Positions 43,701-52,438 are shown, numbered from the stretch's first letter. The stretch is 64,000 nucleotides of DNA from Herbidospora cretacea (GCF_001570605.1 NZ_BBXG01000014.1:1-64000); one strand, 5' to 3'. Notes: generated from the sequence alone by a model not told the origin. Program-made: numbers and translations.

Positions 43701-46700
43701 GCCACCCCGCAGTGGGTGGTGACCGGGACCACCGCCTACGACGCCAACGGCCGCACGGTCTCCAGCTCCGACGCGCTCGGCCGGACCACCACGACCGCCT
43801 ACACTCCCGCGAAGGCGGGCCCGGTCACCTCGGTCCGCACGACCAACCCGGCCGGGCACGCCACCACCACGACCATGGACATCGCCTGGAACCAGCCGAA
43901 GACGATAGAGGCGCCCAACAACGCCAGGACCGATCTGGTCCACGACGGCATCGGCCGCCTCACCGCCGCCTGGCTCCCCGACCGCGACCGCGCCCTGGGC
44001 GCGAACCTGACCTTCTCCTACCTGCTCCGCGCGAACGCCCCCGCCGCCGTCACCACCAGGAAGCTGCTGCCGACCGGCACCGACAAGTACCTGACCTCGA
44101 TCACCCTCTACGACGGCCTGCTCCGCGAGCGGCAGACCCAGACCCAGACGGTCGGCGGCGGCCGGTTGATCGCCGACTCCGTCCGCGACACCCGCGGCCT
44201 GGTGGCTTGGACCTCCGCGCCGTACCACCACGACGGGAGCCTCCCCGGGACGACGCTGGTCGCCCCGACCGTGACGATCCCCTCGGTCACCCAGAACCGG
44301 TACGACGGCGCCGGCCGGATCACCGAGACCACCCTTGTGGCCAACGGGACGCCCAAGTGGAAGACCGTCACCACGTACGGCGGCGACCGGACCACCGTCG
44401 TGCCCCCGGCCGGCGGCACCAGGACCCAGACCATCACCGACGCCCGCGGGCGCACCGTCCAACTGCGCCAGTACAGCTCCGCGACCGCTTACGACACCAC
44501 CGGCTACACCTACACCGACGCCGGTGACCTGGCCACCGTGACCGACCCCGCCGGCAACAAGTGGCAGCACACCTACGACCAGCGCCGCCGCAGGATCAAG
44601 ACGGCCGACCCGGACAAGGGCGTCAGCGAGTCCACCTACGACGCCGCCGGTCAGGTCGTCACCGTCAAGGACGCCCGGGGCGTCACCCTGGCGTACACCT
44701 ACGACGTCCTGGGCCGTAAGACCAGTCTGCGGGACGGCTCGGTGACCGGCGCGCCGCGCTCCGAGTGGACCTACGACACGGCCACGGGCGGCGTCGGCAA
44801 AGCCGCGAAGTCCATCCGCCACGACGGCGCCAGCCAGTACGTCACCGAGGTGACCGCCTACGACAGGGGCGGCCGCCCGACCGACACGAAGGTCACCATC
44901 CCCGCCGCCGAAGGCACGCTGGCCGGGACCTACGCCTTCACCGCCGCCTACAGGCAGGACGGCCAGATCGCCGGCACCGCCACACCGGCGGTCGGCGGCC
45001 TGCCCGCCGAGACGCTCAGCCTCGGCTACAACGCGGTCGGCGCCCCCACCTACCTGAGCGGCTCCCAGATGTACGTCAACGACGTCGTCTACAACCAGCT
45101 CGGCCAGACGATCCAGCGCGTCCTCGGCGTGGAGGGCAAGCGCGTCTGGCAGACCTTCACCATCGACGAGCCCACCAGCCGCACCACGAACGTCTCGGTG
45201 GTGCCCGAACTCAAGAACGAGGTGGCCGACTTCGGCTACCGCTACGACGACGTGGGCAACCTGACCCGGATCGCCGACACCCCCAACGGGGGTCAGGCCG
45301 CCGACTACCAGTGCTACACGACGGACTACCTCCGCCGGATCGTCGAGGCGTGGAGCCCGTCGACCGGAGACTGCGCCGCCGCGCGGTCCACGGCCGGGCT
45401 GGGCGGCCCCGCGAAGTACTGGCACTCCTACACCTACACCTCCACCGGCAGCCGGGACACCGAGACCTGGCACGGGACGCCGGACACCGGCCGCGACTAC
45501 GTCCAGCCCGCGCAGGGCGGGGCCGCGGGAAGCAAACCGCACACGGTCACCCGCGTCGACAAGTCCGGCGCGGCCACCGGCTCCGACTCCTTCGCCTACG
45601 ACGCGGCGGGTAACACCACCAGCCGCACCACCAACGGCGTCACGACCACGATGACCTGGGACAAGGAGGGCCACCTCGGCACCTCAGCGCAGGGCGGTCA
45701 GACCACGACCTACCTGTACGACACGGAAGGCAGCCGGCTGGTCCGCCGCGACCCCGCCGGAACGACGCTCTACCTGCCCGCCGGCTTGGAACTGCGCAGA
45801 ACCGGCACCACGGTGACCGGCACCCGCTACTACAACCACCTGGGCACCACGGTCGCGGTCCGCACGCCGAGCACCCTGTCCTGGACCGTCCAGGACCACC
45901 ACAACACCGGCGAGGCCACCATCAGGTCCACGGACCTGAGCGTCTCCCGCCGCCGCACCCTCCCCTTCGGCGGCCTGCGCGGCACGGCCCCCGGCTCCTG
46001 GGCGGGCGACAAGGGCTTCGTCGACGGCACCGACGACCCCAGCGGCCTGACCCACATCGGGGCCCGCGAGTACGACCCGCTGATCGGCGCGTTCATCAGC
46101 GTCGACCCGATCATCGATGTCAACGACCCGCAGCAGATGCACGGCTACGCCTACAGCAACAACAACCCCGCCACCATGACCGACCCGACCGGCCTGCGGT
46201 CCTGCGCCGAGGACGACTGCGGCGGTTCATCCGGCTCGTCGAGCTCGTCAGGGAGTGTCGGATCCACCAACGGCTGCACGGGCACCCCGGACCGTTGCGC
46301 GGACAAGCTGGGACTGAACAACACGAAGACCGATCTGGGGAAGGACTACAAGGAGTGCGATGCGGCCTGCCGGTCCGCGGCCGCCGCCGACGCCGCCCGC
46401 TGGAAGGCCAAGGTGGCGGAACAGGAGCGGCTGCAGCACCAGCTGAACGTGTGCCTGACGTTCACCTCCGGAGACACCTCCTACTGCTCGGCCAAGTATC
46501 CGCAGGACCATCACAGCTACACATCGACATCCGTCTTCGAATTCGGCAGGAAAGGTGTGAACAGGACCGACACGCCGATATCCCGCGGCACACCCTTCAA
46601 CCTCCCGGACGGGCCGCCCCCATACGACCTGGAGACCATCACGCCCGCCTATACGACCAGCGATCTGGACTCGGTCTCGGAGACGAAGGGCTGGGAGCAA

Positions 46701-46979
46701 GGGTTCATGGTCGGGACCCCCTACCTCATGTACACCGAGAACAACTCGTCATCGACGACCACGGTGAAATCCACCACCATGGGCCACACGACGACAGTCC
46801 CGCTTCCCGTGAAGGGCAAGTCCGGTGTCGCCTACTTCTACCCCGTCCTAAGGGAGGCGTATTTCCGGAATGTCTACTACATAGACGGTATCTACGCGGG
46901 TGCCGAGTACCGCGACGCCTCAACGGTCTCCGGCGTGGGGTTGACCACGGTCCCGAGCTGGCAGGAGTACCCGGGATGA
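40779..46979 (+). CDS. Rhs/YD-repeat secreted protein with unidentified C-terminal tip
   Basis: 2066 residues from ATG 40779. A signal peptide (ILAITTALMVTLPLMGAESL) is followed by a region with the 12-bp repeat GACACCGGTTCG, then YD/RHS repeats (TYTDAGDLATVTDPAGNKWQ, YDVLGRKTSLRDG, FGYRYDDVGNLTRIADTPNG) that wrap into a hollow beta-cage. The RHS core ends with GLTHIGAREYDPLIGAFISV and GYAYSNNNPATMTDPTGL, after which related proteins place a variable toxin. Here the tip (about residues 1807-2066, from 46197) contains a Ser/Gly-rich linker, six Cys, and the segment GVAYFYPVLREAYFRNVYYI. No nuclease, deaminase or ADP-ribosyltransferase motif is recognised. Base use shifts to lower G+C in the tip. 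No immunity-like gene follows before the terminator at 46994. Confidence 0.9.
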   Translation: MRRILAITTALMVTLPLMGAESLAAAPQWSPPVPTDVVNIPVRDLKGGTAPKVAEPPRAGAPDVSWPAPTATVVDLAATGRKPVRAAVSPVWVGPGGAAARVDKVGVRVHDRATTAKAGVSGVLLSVSRADGIATDTGSDTGSDTVSVSVDYSGFGSAYGGDWASRLRLVELPPCALIAPGTKGCGLDAAKPVNSRNESASRSLAADVTLPAGGEPMLLAATADASGGNGDYTATSLSPAGTWQVSQQTGGFAWSYPLRMPPGVGGPVPSLALAYSSQAVDGRTGGTNTQGSWIGDGWDLWPGYVERTYQSCAKDTEAVGGKDPNNAGNKTGDQCWWKANATMSLNGRGTELIDVGGGRWKGVSDDGSRIELIKDTSVGNGDQDGEYWKVTTLDGVQYFFGSRAAAQSTWTTQVYGNHPGEPGYASGDFAGSRRTQAWRWNLDKVADPHGNTMTLSYGREAGAYGRENDPDKRTAYDRGGWLSKIEYGSRTDQAQPAAQVLFDVADRCLPGATCFDTAQKAVPASWPDVPWDQYCRSGARCTEQLAPTFWTQKRLSAIRAQVWDAGQYRTVETWTLRHSYLNAGSSQGEGVPMWLEGITRTGSGIKGGATETYPEIVFSPGADPFPNRVDGPADGRTALNRFRIVSITTESGAQIAVTYLPGDCTRSSLPIPHTNGRRCMPQYYSPDDTEPTLDWFHKYVVDRVDVYDNTGGFTHEQTNYDYLDAPAWHYDDSELIEERKRTWGQWRGYGRVRVRTGVESGPQSATEYRYFRGMDGDKQLTGTRDVWVKDSLDGTGDPHSKAIEDHEALSGNLREQITHDGPDGVWLSGSLVEPSYTQTGVNAQGGPLKAYRTHDATTYSRTHLTWNGTTRWTRAETKVNADNLPVEVNDLGDEATAADDQCTKSTYLINDGLWMRDRVSAVNTYGVACTATPAVPGDVVSMTRSYFDDPAKPFGTAPVRGLVVKTDEVGSWSGATPQWVVTGTTAYDANGRTVSSSDALGRTTTTAYTPAKAGPVTSVRTTNPAGHATTTTMDIAWNQPKTIEAPNNARTDLVHDGIGRLTAAWLPDRDRALGANLTFSYLLRANAPAAVTTRKLLPTGTDKYLTSITLYDGLLRERQTQTQTVGGGRLIADSVRDTRGLVAWTSAPYHHDGSLPGTTLVAPTVTIPSVTQNRYDGAGRITETTLVANGTPKWKTVTTYGGDRTTVVPPAGGTRTQTITDARGRTVQLRQYSSATAYDTTGYTYTDAGDLATVTDPAGNKWQHTYDQRRRRIKTADPDKGVSESTYDAAGQVVTVKDARGVTLAYTYDVLGRKTSLRDGSVTGAPRSEWTYDTATGGVGKAAKSIRHDGASQYVTEVTAYDRGGRPTDTKVTIPAAEGTLAGTYAFTAAYRQDGQIAGTATPAVGGLPAETLSLGYNAVGAPTYLSGSQMYVNDVVYNQLGQTIQRVLGVEGKRVWQTFTIDEPTSRTTNVSVVPELKNEVADFGYRYDDVGNLTRIADTPNGGQAADYQCYTTDYLRRIVEAWSPSTGDCAAARSTAGLGGPAKYWHSYTYTSTGSRDTETWHGTPDTGRDYVQPAQGGAAGSKPHTVTRVDKSGAATGSDSFAYDAAGNTTSRTTNGVTTTMTWDKEGHLGTSAQGGQTTTYLYDTEGSRLVRRDPAGTTLYLPAGLELRRTGTTVTGTRYYNHLGTTVAVRTPSTLSWTVQDHHNTGEATIRSTDLSVSRRRTLPFGGLRGTAPGSWAGDKGFVDGTDDPSGLTHIGAREYDPLIGAFISVDPIIDVNDPQQMHGYAYSNNNPATMTDPTGLRSCAEDDCGGSSGSSSSSGSVGSTNGCTGTPDRCADKLGLNNTKTDLGKDYKECDAACRSAAAADAARWKAKVAEQERLQHQLNVCLTFTSGDTSYCSAKYPQDHHSYTSTSVFEFGRKGVNRTDTPISRGTPFNLPDGPPPYDLETITPAYTTSDLDSVSETKGWEQGFMVGTPYLMYTENNSSSTTTVKSTTMGHTTTVPLPVKGKSGVAYFYPVLREAYFRNVYYIDGIYAGAEYRDASTVSGVGLTTVPSWQEYPG

Positions 46980-46993
46980 CCGGCCGATGACAT

Positions 46994-47023
46994 AGAACGG
47001 GCATCCTCCGGGGTGCCCGTTCT
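46994..47023 (+). terminator. Stem-loop terminator after the Rhs gene
   Basis: AGAACGGGCA (46994-47003) and TGCCCGTTCT (47014-47023) form a perfect 10-bp stem with a 10-nt loop, 15 bp after the Rhs stop codon. No T-run follows, as is usual in actinomycetes. Confidence 0.7.
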
Positions 47024-47679
47024 GGCTTACAGCTCCTCAGCCTGGCTCGGCTCCATCCCCGTAGTCGAGCTGCTGGAGATGAGTCGTGCCTGTTCGGCCG
47101 GGTCGTTCAGCCAGGCACCAGCGGCTTCTCATTGATCCACAACCGGCTCCCAAGGGCGGCTGGGGATTCTGTGGTCGCACGAAGATCTACTGGTAGCGGG
47201 GGAGGATCGCCTTGAACACCGAAGTGACCTCCGAAGTCACCGGCCCGGCCGTGTCGTGTCGGCTGATGAGGCGGCCACGCGTAGGCCGCGTTGCTTGATG
47301 TGGCCGCCGATGTCGTCCGGAGCTCCTGTCGGCGTCGGTCCGCACGACCATCGGCGCTCGGTGGGGTTAGGCGATGTCCTCCACGGCCGGAACCCGGCCG
47401 AGGTGAACACGGCGGTGTGCTGAAGCTTCGTTTCGGCGACCGGCCTCGACACCTGGCGCACGGAGGAACGGGAGCGGTTTCGGCCACCCCATCTCCTCGA
47501 CGTCACGCTGAACGAAGTTCTTCCTGTCGATCCGAGGGGCGGAAAACGACGCGGCGCTCGCCCGTCCGGCCTCGGCCACGGGTATGGGCGGCCGCTCCGC
47601 CGTCAGGCTGATGCCGGGGTTGCCCGTCTCCAGACTTCGTGTGTCGCCCGTTTCACCGGACGAAAGGAACCGTAGAAAG
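47024..47679. other. Region without a supportable gene
   Basis: No frame on either strand has a good start or a protein-like composition. In particular, no small acidic gene of the kind expected for Rhs immunity is visible. The promoter for the repeat-protein gene at 47680 must lie in the last 100-150 bp; GAAAGG at 47662-47667 is its ribosome-binding site. Confidence 0.5.
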
Positions 47680-48228
47680 ATGCGGAAAGTTCTGCCCGTC
47701 GCATTGGCGGCGGCGCTCACGGTCACGACCGTGAGCGTCCCGGCGCAGGCGGCGGCCATCAGGGTCCAGCTCGCTTACTCCGAACTGGTTCCTGAATTCA
47801 TGTCGGAGTTCACCTGCCCGACGAACATGGTCCTCACCGGGCGGGAGCACTACGGGGACGAAGGGGCCTGGACGACTTACCACTGCAGCTTCGTCTTCAT
47901 CAACGAGGAGCAGGCCATGGTGGGGCTCGAACCGTGGAGCTCGAGCCAGAAGGAGAGCAAGTCCAGCTACACCGCGCCGCCCGGCCGGGTACTCGCGGGA
48001 CGGGCGCACCAGGGCGACGAGAACGGCCAGACCCGCTACCGGCCGGCTTCGCTGTGGTGGCGGGGACAGCAGGTGACGGTCTACACCCAGGGCTGGTCGG
48101 CGGGCTTCAAGGAGAGCAAGCACACCTTCCACGCCCCCGCCAACCACGTCATGATCGGACGCTCGCACTCCGGGGACGAGAACGGCACGACCCGCTACCT
48201 GACGGCGGTCCTGTACGCCGAAGGCTGA
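47680..48228 (+). CDS. Secreted triple-repeat protein, first paralogue
   Basis: 182 residues from ATG 47680. Signal peptide MRKVLPVALAAALTVTTVSV, cleavage after AQA at about 24. The mature part is three repeats 53 residues apart, each with the core GRxHxGDENGxTxY: GREHYGDEGAWTTY (54-68), GRAHQGDENGQTRY (107-120), GRSHSGDENGTTRY (160-173). Between them lie strands such as SLWWRGQQVTVYTQGWS and the short KESK. Two Cys (46 and 69) flank the first core. The next gene is a close paralogue with the same layout, so the two form a duplicated, probably co-expressed pair. The repeats look like a three-bladed beta-trefoil or prism lectin-like fold; function unknown. Confidence 0.75.
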   Translation: MRKVLPVALAAALTVTTVSVPAQAAAIRVQLAYSELVPEFMSEFTCPTNMVLTGREHYGDEGAWTTYHCSFVFINEEQAMVGLEPWSSSQKESKSSYTAPPGRVLAGRAHQGDENGQTRYRPASLWWRGQQVTVYTQGWSAGFKESKHTFHAPANHVMIGRSHSGDENGTTRYLTAVLYAEG

Positions 48229-48319
48229 TCAGCACTCCGAACGCGAGGCGACGGGGACCCTCGACCGGGGGTTCTCGCGCGTCTCGCCGTACCCGAGACA
48301 ACGAAGGGGAAGCGAAGAC

Positions 48320-48874
48320 ATGAGGAAGATCGCTGCTGCGGCGGCCGCAGTGGTGGCCGGGTCGGCGGTGCTGGCCGTGACGCCGCCGGCGTCCGCGGCC
48401 ACGATCGTGGTCGAGCAGGTCTACAGCCGGACCGTGTACGAGAGCGGCGACCAATTCAGCTGTCCCGAGGGCATGGTGATGACGGGGCGTGCCCACACCG
48501 GCGACGAGAACAGGCCGACCACCTATTGGTGCAGCCGCGTGCTGATCGACGGTGTGCAGGTTCAGGTGCACGGGGGCGACTGGTCCAGCGGGGTGAGAGA
48601 GAACCGGTCCACCTTCACCGCCCCGCTCGACCAAGTGCTGGTCGGGCGCTGGCACCAGGGTGATGAGAACGGCCTCACCCGCTACCGCACCGCGGCCCTC
48701 TACTGGCAGGGCCGCCAGGTCCGCATCACCTCGCCTCGCTGGAGCGGCGGGGTCAAGGAGAGCAGCCACAACGTGCACGCCGGCCCCGGCGAGGTCATGA
48801 CCGGGCGAAGCCACTCGGGCGACGAGAACGGCACCACGAAGTACCAGTTCGGCCTGGTGACGTTCACGGGCTGA
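48320..48874 (+). CDS. Secreted triple-repeat protein, second paralogue
   Basis: 184 residues from ATG 48320, preceded by AAGGGGAAGCG. Signal peptide MRKIAAAAAAVVAGSAVLAV, cleavage after ASA at about 26. The same three repeats occur at exactly the same 53-residue spacing: GRAHTGDENRPTTY (56-69), GRWHQGDENGLTRY (109-122), GRSHSGDENGTTKY (162-175). Between repeats, SGVRENRSTFTAPLDQV and GGVKESSHNVHAGPGEV correspond to each other. Cys 48 and 71 match Cys 46 and 69 of the upstream paralogue. The gap between the genes is 91 bp, without a terminator, so co-transcription is likely; both are ended by the stem-loop at 48883-48916. Confidence 0.75.
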   Translation: MRKIAAAAAAVVAGSAVLAVTPPASAATIVVEQVYSRTVYESGDQFSCPEGMVMTGRAHTGDENRPTTYWCSRVLIDGVQVQVHGGDWSSGVRENRSTFTAPLDQVLVGRWHQGDENGLTRYRTAALYWQGRQVRITSPRWSGGVKESSHNVHAGPGEVMTGRSHSGDENGTTKYQFGLVTFTG

Positions 48875-48882
48875 CCGACGCC

Positions 48883-48916
48883 GATTGCCGCCGGCCGCAC
48901 AAGGCCGGCGGCAATC
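48883..48916. terminator. Bidirectional stem-loop terminator
   Basis: GATTGCCGCCGGCC-GCACAA-GGCCGGCGGCAATC is a perfect 14-bp stem with a 6-nt loop, 9 bp after the repeat-protein stop and between convergent genes, so it can serve both strands. Confidence 0.8.
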
Positions 48917-48966
48917 ACGCGCGAGAAGCAGGCGGTAGGCCCAGAGCTGTCGCCGGCGCACGTGAC

Positions 48967-51090
48967 TCAGGAGTAGACGTCGAACGCGTCGACCAGCATG
49001 TACTGCCCCGATCGTTTGACGCCGCGCACGGTGTGCGAGCCCGGCGTCAGGTTGCGGACGCCCCAGATGACGGCGGCGGCCTGGCGGGTGGTGCTGGTGG
49101 TGTCGACGGTGGCCCGCAGGACGTTGTCGAGGTAGATGTCGACCAGGCCCTGGTCGGAGTACTTCTCCGACAGGAAGTCGATGCCGGTGCCGGTGAAGGT
49201 GTAGCTGAACGACGCGCCGTTGGTGGTGGTGTACTGCACGTCGTCGTTCACGTCGCCGTAGCCCCGGCCGCGGCTGGTCGACCAGCCGGTGCTGTAGGTG
49301 GCCTCGTTCTGGTTGACCCGCCGGACCGTCGCACCGGTGGTGTGGAGCTGCGTCGCGGGCACGATCTCGGCCGGGGTGTTGGGGCTGGCCCAGGCGAGCT
49401 TCATGAACGCCTCGCCGGTCCGGTCGGTGTAGTCGATCCGGATGTCGTGGCGGCGTCCGGCGACCAGGGTCACGCTGCCCTGGTTGACGGCCGCGGTGTG
49501 GGCTGTGCTGTTGTCGATGACGAGCTGCCCGTCGATCCACACCTGGACGGTCTCGTCGGATCCGACGGTGAAGGTGTAGCGCTCGGAGTAGCGCGGCTCG
49601 ATCGTGCCGGTCCAGCGGGCCGAGAAGTTGTCGGTGTTGACCTGCGGGGCCGGGGAGCCGCCGAACCGCCACGCGTAGTTGACGGTCGGGTCGGTGCGGA
49701 TGACCGCCGGGGTGCCGGAGAACGTGGTGTTGTTCCAGTACGTCGCCCTGAGGCCGGTGCCGGTGCCGACCGCGCGGGGTGCCGTCGGGGTGATGTCGGC
49801 CTCGATGACGGTGGCGATCGCGTTGGTGGCAGCGCCGCTCGGCCGGAAGTCGTAGCCGTCGCCGGCCGCCTGGAAGCTCACCGGTGAGCTGCTGCCGATC
49901 ACCCGCGCGCCGGTGACGGTGAAGGGCGCGGCCCGGGTGACGTGCAGGGTGCTCGCCCAGTTGTTGACGATCAGGTAGAGCTTGTTGCCCTTACGGGTGA
50001 CCCGTCCCCAGCTCGGCTGGGTGACCAGGCTGGTGTGTCCGGCGCCGTGGATGGCGGTCGCATTGACGGCCATCCAGTCGCCGATGCCGCGCAGGCCGGT
50101 GGACTGACCGGTGGTGACCGCGCCGGTGTCGGTCGGACCGATGTTGAGCAGCAGGTTGGCGCCGTTGCTGGTCAGAGTGGCCAGGTCGCGGACCATCGAG
50201 GCCGGCGACTTGAAGTTCGTGTCCCAGGCGGCGTAGCCCCAGGTGTTGTTGATCGTGATGCACGACTCGTTGAGCTGGATGGAGGGTGCGGAGTCCTGGA
50301 GCGCCTGCTCGGGGGTGCCGAAGTCGCCGTCGAGGGCGCGCCGCTTGCCGACCCGGTTGTTGATGACCGCCTGAGGGGCGATGCTCCGGACGTACCGCTC
50401 GAGGTCTTCGCCGTTCTGGGCCGACCACGGGTTGGTCGGGTTGGATTCGGTCCATTCGCCGTCGAACCACAGCACGGCCGGGTCGTAGGCGGTGACCAGC
50501 TCCAGGAGCTGGGCCTTCATCTTGGTGACGTAGGCGGGGAAATTGCCGGTGAAGTCGGGGTCGTGCCAGTCCCAGATGGAGTAGTAGAAGCCGAGCTTGA
50601 TGCCGTTGGCGGTCGCGGCCGTCTTGAGCTCGCGCAGGATGTCGCGCTGGAAGCCCGAGTGGTCGCGCAGGTTCCACCGGTTGACGGCGGTCGGCCACAT
50701 GGCGAAGCCGTCGTGGTGCTTGGAGGTGATGACGATGTACTTCTGACCGGCCTGCTTGGCCATCTGCACGATGGCGTTCGCGTCGAACGAGGCAGGGTTG
50801 AACGCGGCGGCCTTCGCCTCGTAGTCACTCCACGGGATGTTGCACTGCCGCTTGATCCACTCGACCTCACGGCAGTTGTTGTACGTGCCCCGGTACATCG
50901 CGTACGGCCCGAAGTGGATGAACATCCCGAAGCGCGCCTCGTCGAACCAACGCGTGCGCGAGGAGGTCAGCGCGTCGTCGACGACGTAGTTGTCGCCGGG
51001 AGCGGCGGCGGCGGGCGCTGATGGCATGGATACCAGTGCCGTCAGCGCGACGAGTAAGGCCAGTGCTGATCGGGCGAATGTTGACCGCAT
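48967..51090 (-). CDS. Secreted alpha-L-fucosidase (GH29) with PA14 domain
   Basis: 707 residues from ATG 51090. Signal peptide about 1-29 (ALALLVALTALVSMPSAPAA). GH29 catalytic domain about 38-400: RWFDEARFGMFIHFGPYAMY, ITSKHHDGFAMWPT, GFYYSIWDWHDPDF, and VLWFDGEW (about 206-213), whose Asp210 is the expected nucleophile; acid/base residues are less certain. A PA14 domain follows near 465-590 (LRATYWNNTTFSGTPAVI, YTFTVGSDETVQVWIDGQLV), and a C-terminal beta-sandwich (SFSYTFTGTGIDFLSEKYSD) probably binds carbohydrate. The enzyme releases L-fucose from glycans outside the cell. The gene is intact and monocistronic, with its 3' end at the bidirectional terminator. The next gene, from 51828, is divergent and unrelated in composition. 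Confidence 0.9.
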   Translation of the reverse strand: MRSTFARSALALLVALTALVSMPSAPAAAAPGDNYVVDDALTSSRTRWFDEARFGMFIHFGPYAMYRGTYNNCREVEWIKRQCNIPWSDYEAKAAAFNPASFDANAIVQMAKQAGQKYIVITSKHHDGFAMWPTAVNRWNLRDHSGFQRDILRELKTAATANGIKLGFYYSIWDWHDPDFTGNFPAYVTKMKAQLLELVTAYDPAVLWFDGEWTESNPTNPWSAQNGEDLERYVRSIAPQAVINNRVGKRRALDGDFGTPEQALQDSAPSIQLNESCITINNTWGYAAWDTNFKSPASMVRDLATLTSNGANLLLNIGPTDTGAVTTGQSTGLRGIGDWMAVNATAIHGAGHTSLVTQPSWGRVTRKGNKLYLIVNNWASTLHVTRAAPFTVTGARVIGSSSPVSFQAAGDGYDFRPSGAATNAIATVIEADITPTAPRAVGTGTGLRATYWNNTTFSGTPAVIRTDPTVNYAWRFGGSPAPQVNTDNFSARWTGTIEPRYSERYTFTVGSDETVQVWIDGQLVIDNSTAHTAAVNQGSVTLVAGRRHDIRIDYTDRTGEAFMKLAWASPNTPAEIVPATQLHTTGATVRRVNQNEATYSTGWSTSRGRGYGDVNDDVQYTTTNGASFSYTFTGTGIDFLSEKYSDQGLVDIYLDNVLRATVDTTSTTRQAAAVIWGVRNLTPGSHTVRGVKRSGQYMLVDAFDVYS

Positions 51091-51827
51091 GGAGTCCTCT
51101 CCTTGACTGGGGGATGCGATCAGCTCGCCGCTGCGTGCACGCCGCTACAGGCGGCAGCGAACCAAACCAAAAGTGCAGTGCCACATTGATCCCGCGAAAC
51201 ATCCGATCTGTCAAGAAAGAAGTCGCGGTTGTTGGAGGGGATGTCAGGCACTAACATCCAGCCGAACAGGCATCACGGCAAGAGCGAGGGAAGTCGCCGC
51301 GCTCAATACATTGGATGTATATTGGAAAACGTTATCTTTCTTGAGAAAGGCAGGTAGATGCGGACCAGGTACATCACTGGTTCCGTCCATCGCCGCCGAC
51401 TTGAACCAGACCGGCTCGTCAGCGTCCCGGACGTCGCAGGTGAAGCGCTTGTCCGCCGTCAATGGCGAGGCTCGGGATGGCCATGGAGGTATGGCTGCCG
51501 AGGAGCTCTACTCGTCCTTCGGCAGGCTTGAGGGCTGACGGACGCGACTGACCGGCTCGGCGCGAGAATCGTCTGCCCACCTTGGAACTACGCCGCGAAA
51601 TTGCCGGATAGGGATAATCGCAGGTCATATCGTGCCATTGAGGGTGAAATTTTCAGCTCGTCCTGGCCTGGCCGTAATTACGCTGATGCGCTGGTCACGC
51701 AGGAAGGGCATGACGAATGAGTCGATTGGCGTTGGTGAGGCCGGTCCCAAATGGAACCTTCTGGACGGCCCAAGATCGCGTATATAGCCTCCGGGCGTTC
51801 CTCACTCCTGACCGAACGAGGTGTGAA
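51091..51827. other. Fucosidase upstream region, no gene found
   Basis: A reverse-strand stretch near 51244-51462 reads CDVRDADEPVWFKSAAMDGT but has no start signal or partner frame that gives a full protein, so it is at best a remnant of an exported enzyme. CTTTCT-TG-AGAAAG at about 51335-51348 is a short dyad in an A+T-rich segment and could be a regulator site, but it is 240 bp from the fucosidase start. Confidence 0.4.
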
Positions 51828-52316
51828 TTGACCGAACGCCCGAGGGGACGTCGCCTGACGACGTCGATCGCCTTCGCCTTCATGGCGCTGGCCGCTCTCA
51901 TCCTGCCCGCCGCCCCCGCCCACGCCGCCTACGGCCCCGACCAGTCGGTCTACCTGCAGTTGACCGCCAACGACGGCACCGGCATGCCGCTGGCCCTGCT
52001 CCAGGGGACCGTCGCGTTCGACGACTCCAACACGAAGTACCGCTACTCGGTGAGCATCTGCTGGCAGAGCGGCGCCTATCCCCAGCCGTCCGCCGTCCTG
52101 TGGGTGAACGGATCCTCTGGCAGCTACCCCGTCTGGACCGGTTCCTCCTCGGCCGCGGGCTGCCAGCAGGTGGCGCTGTACAGCTCTGAGGTCAACTTCG
52201 GCGGCGCGGTCTACAACCTGCGCTTCGACCTGACCGCCGGCTGGTTCAACCGGACGAACGGACAGTACATGAGCCGTACCAAGAGCACCGGCACCTACGA
52301 CAACCCCTTCAACTGA
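51828..52316 (+). CDS. Small secreted beta-rich protein
   Basis: Start taken at TTG 51828 because GAGG (51818-51821) lies 6 nt upstream and it gives a complete signal peptide (RRLTTSIAFAFMALAALILP, cleavage after AHA). A longer frame from ATG 51717 and a shorter one from ATG 51882 are alternatives. The mature protein of about 130 residues, YGPDQSVYLQLTANDGTGMP, KYRYSVSICWQSGAYPQPSA, and SGSYPVWTGSSSAAGCQQVA, contains two Cys and many Ser/Tyr. No family recognised. It is followed 8 bp after the stop by a strong stem-loop. Function unknown. Confidence 0.65.
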   Translation: MTERPRGRRLTTSIAFAFMALAALILPAAPAHAAYGPDQSVYLQLTANDGTGMPLALLQGTVAFDDSNTKYRYSVSICWQSGAYPQPSAVLWVNGSSGSYPVWTGSSSAAGCQQVALYSSEVNFGGAVYNLRFDLTAGWFNRTNGQYMSRTKSTGTYDNPFN

Positions 52317-52324
52317 TCGACCGG

Positions 52325-52351
52325 GCCGGGCGGCCGAAAAGGCCGCCCGGC
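52325..52351 (+). terminator. Stem-loop terminator
   Basis: GCCGGGCGGCC-GAAAA-GGCCGCCCGGC, a perfect 11-bp stem with a GAAAA loop, starts 9 bp after the stop codon of the secreted-protein gene. Confidence 0.75.
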
Positions 52352-52438
52352 GCTCGGCACCGACCGCAGGCTCCCCCGTCGCCACCCTGGCCGCCGACAT
52401 CGCCACCGCCCTGCGCGTCCCGCCCCCGGGGCCGGCGG

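Noticed and set aside
40716..45674. 1652-codon reverse-strand frame opposite the Rhs gene
   Set aside because: Val/Gly/Ala-rich shadow without motifs; the forward frame is an unmistakable Rhs protein.
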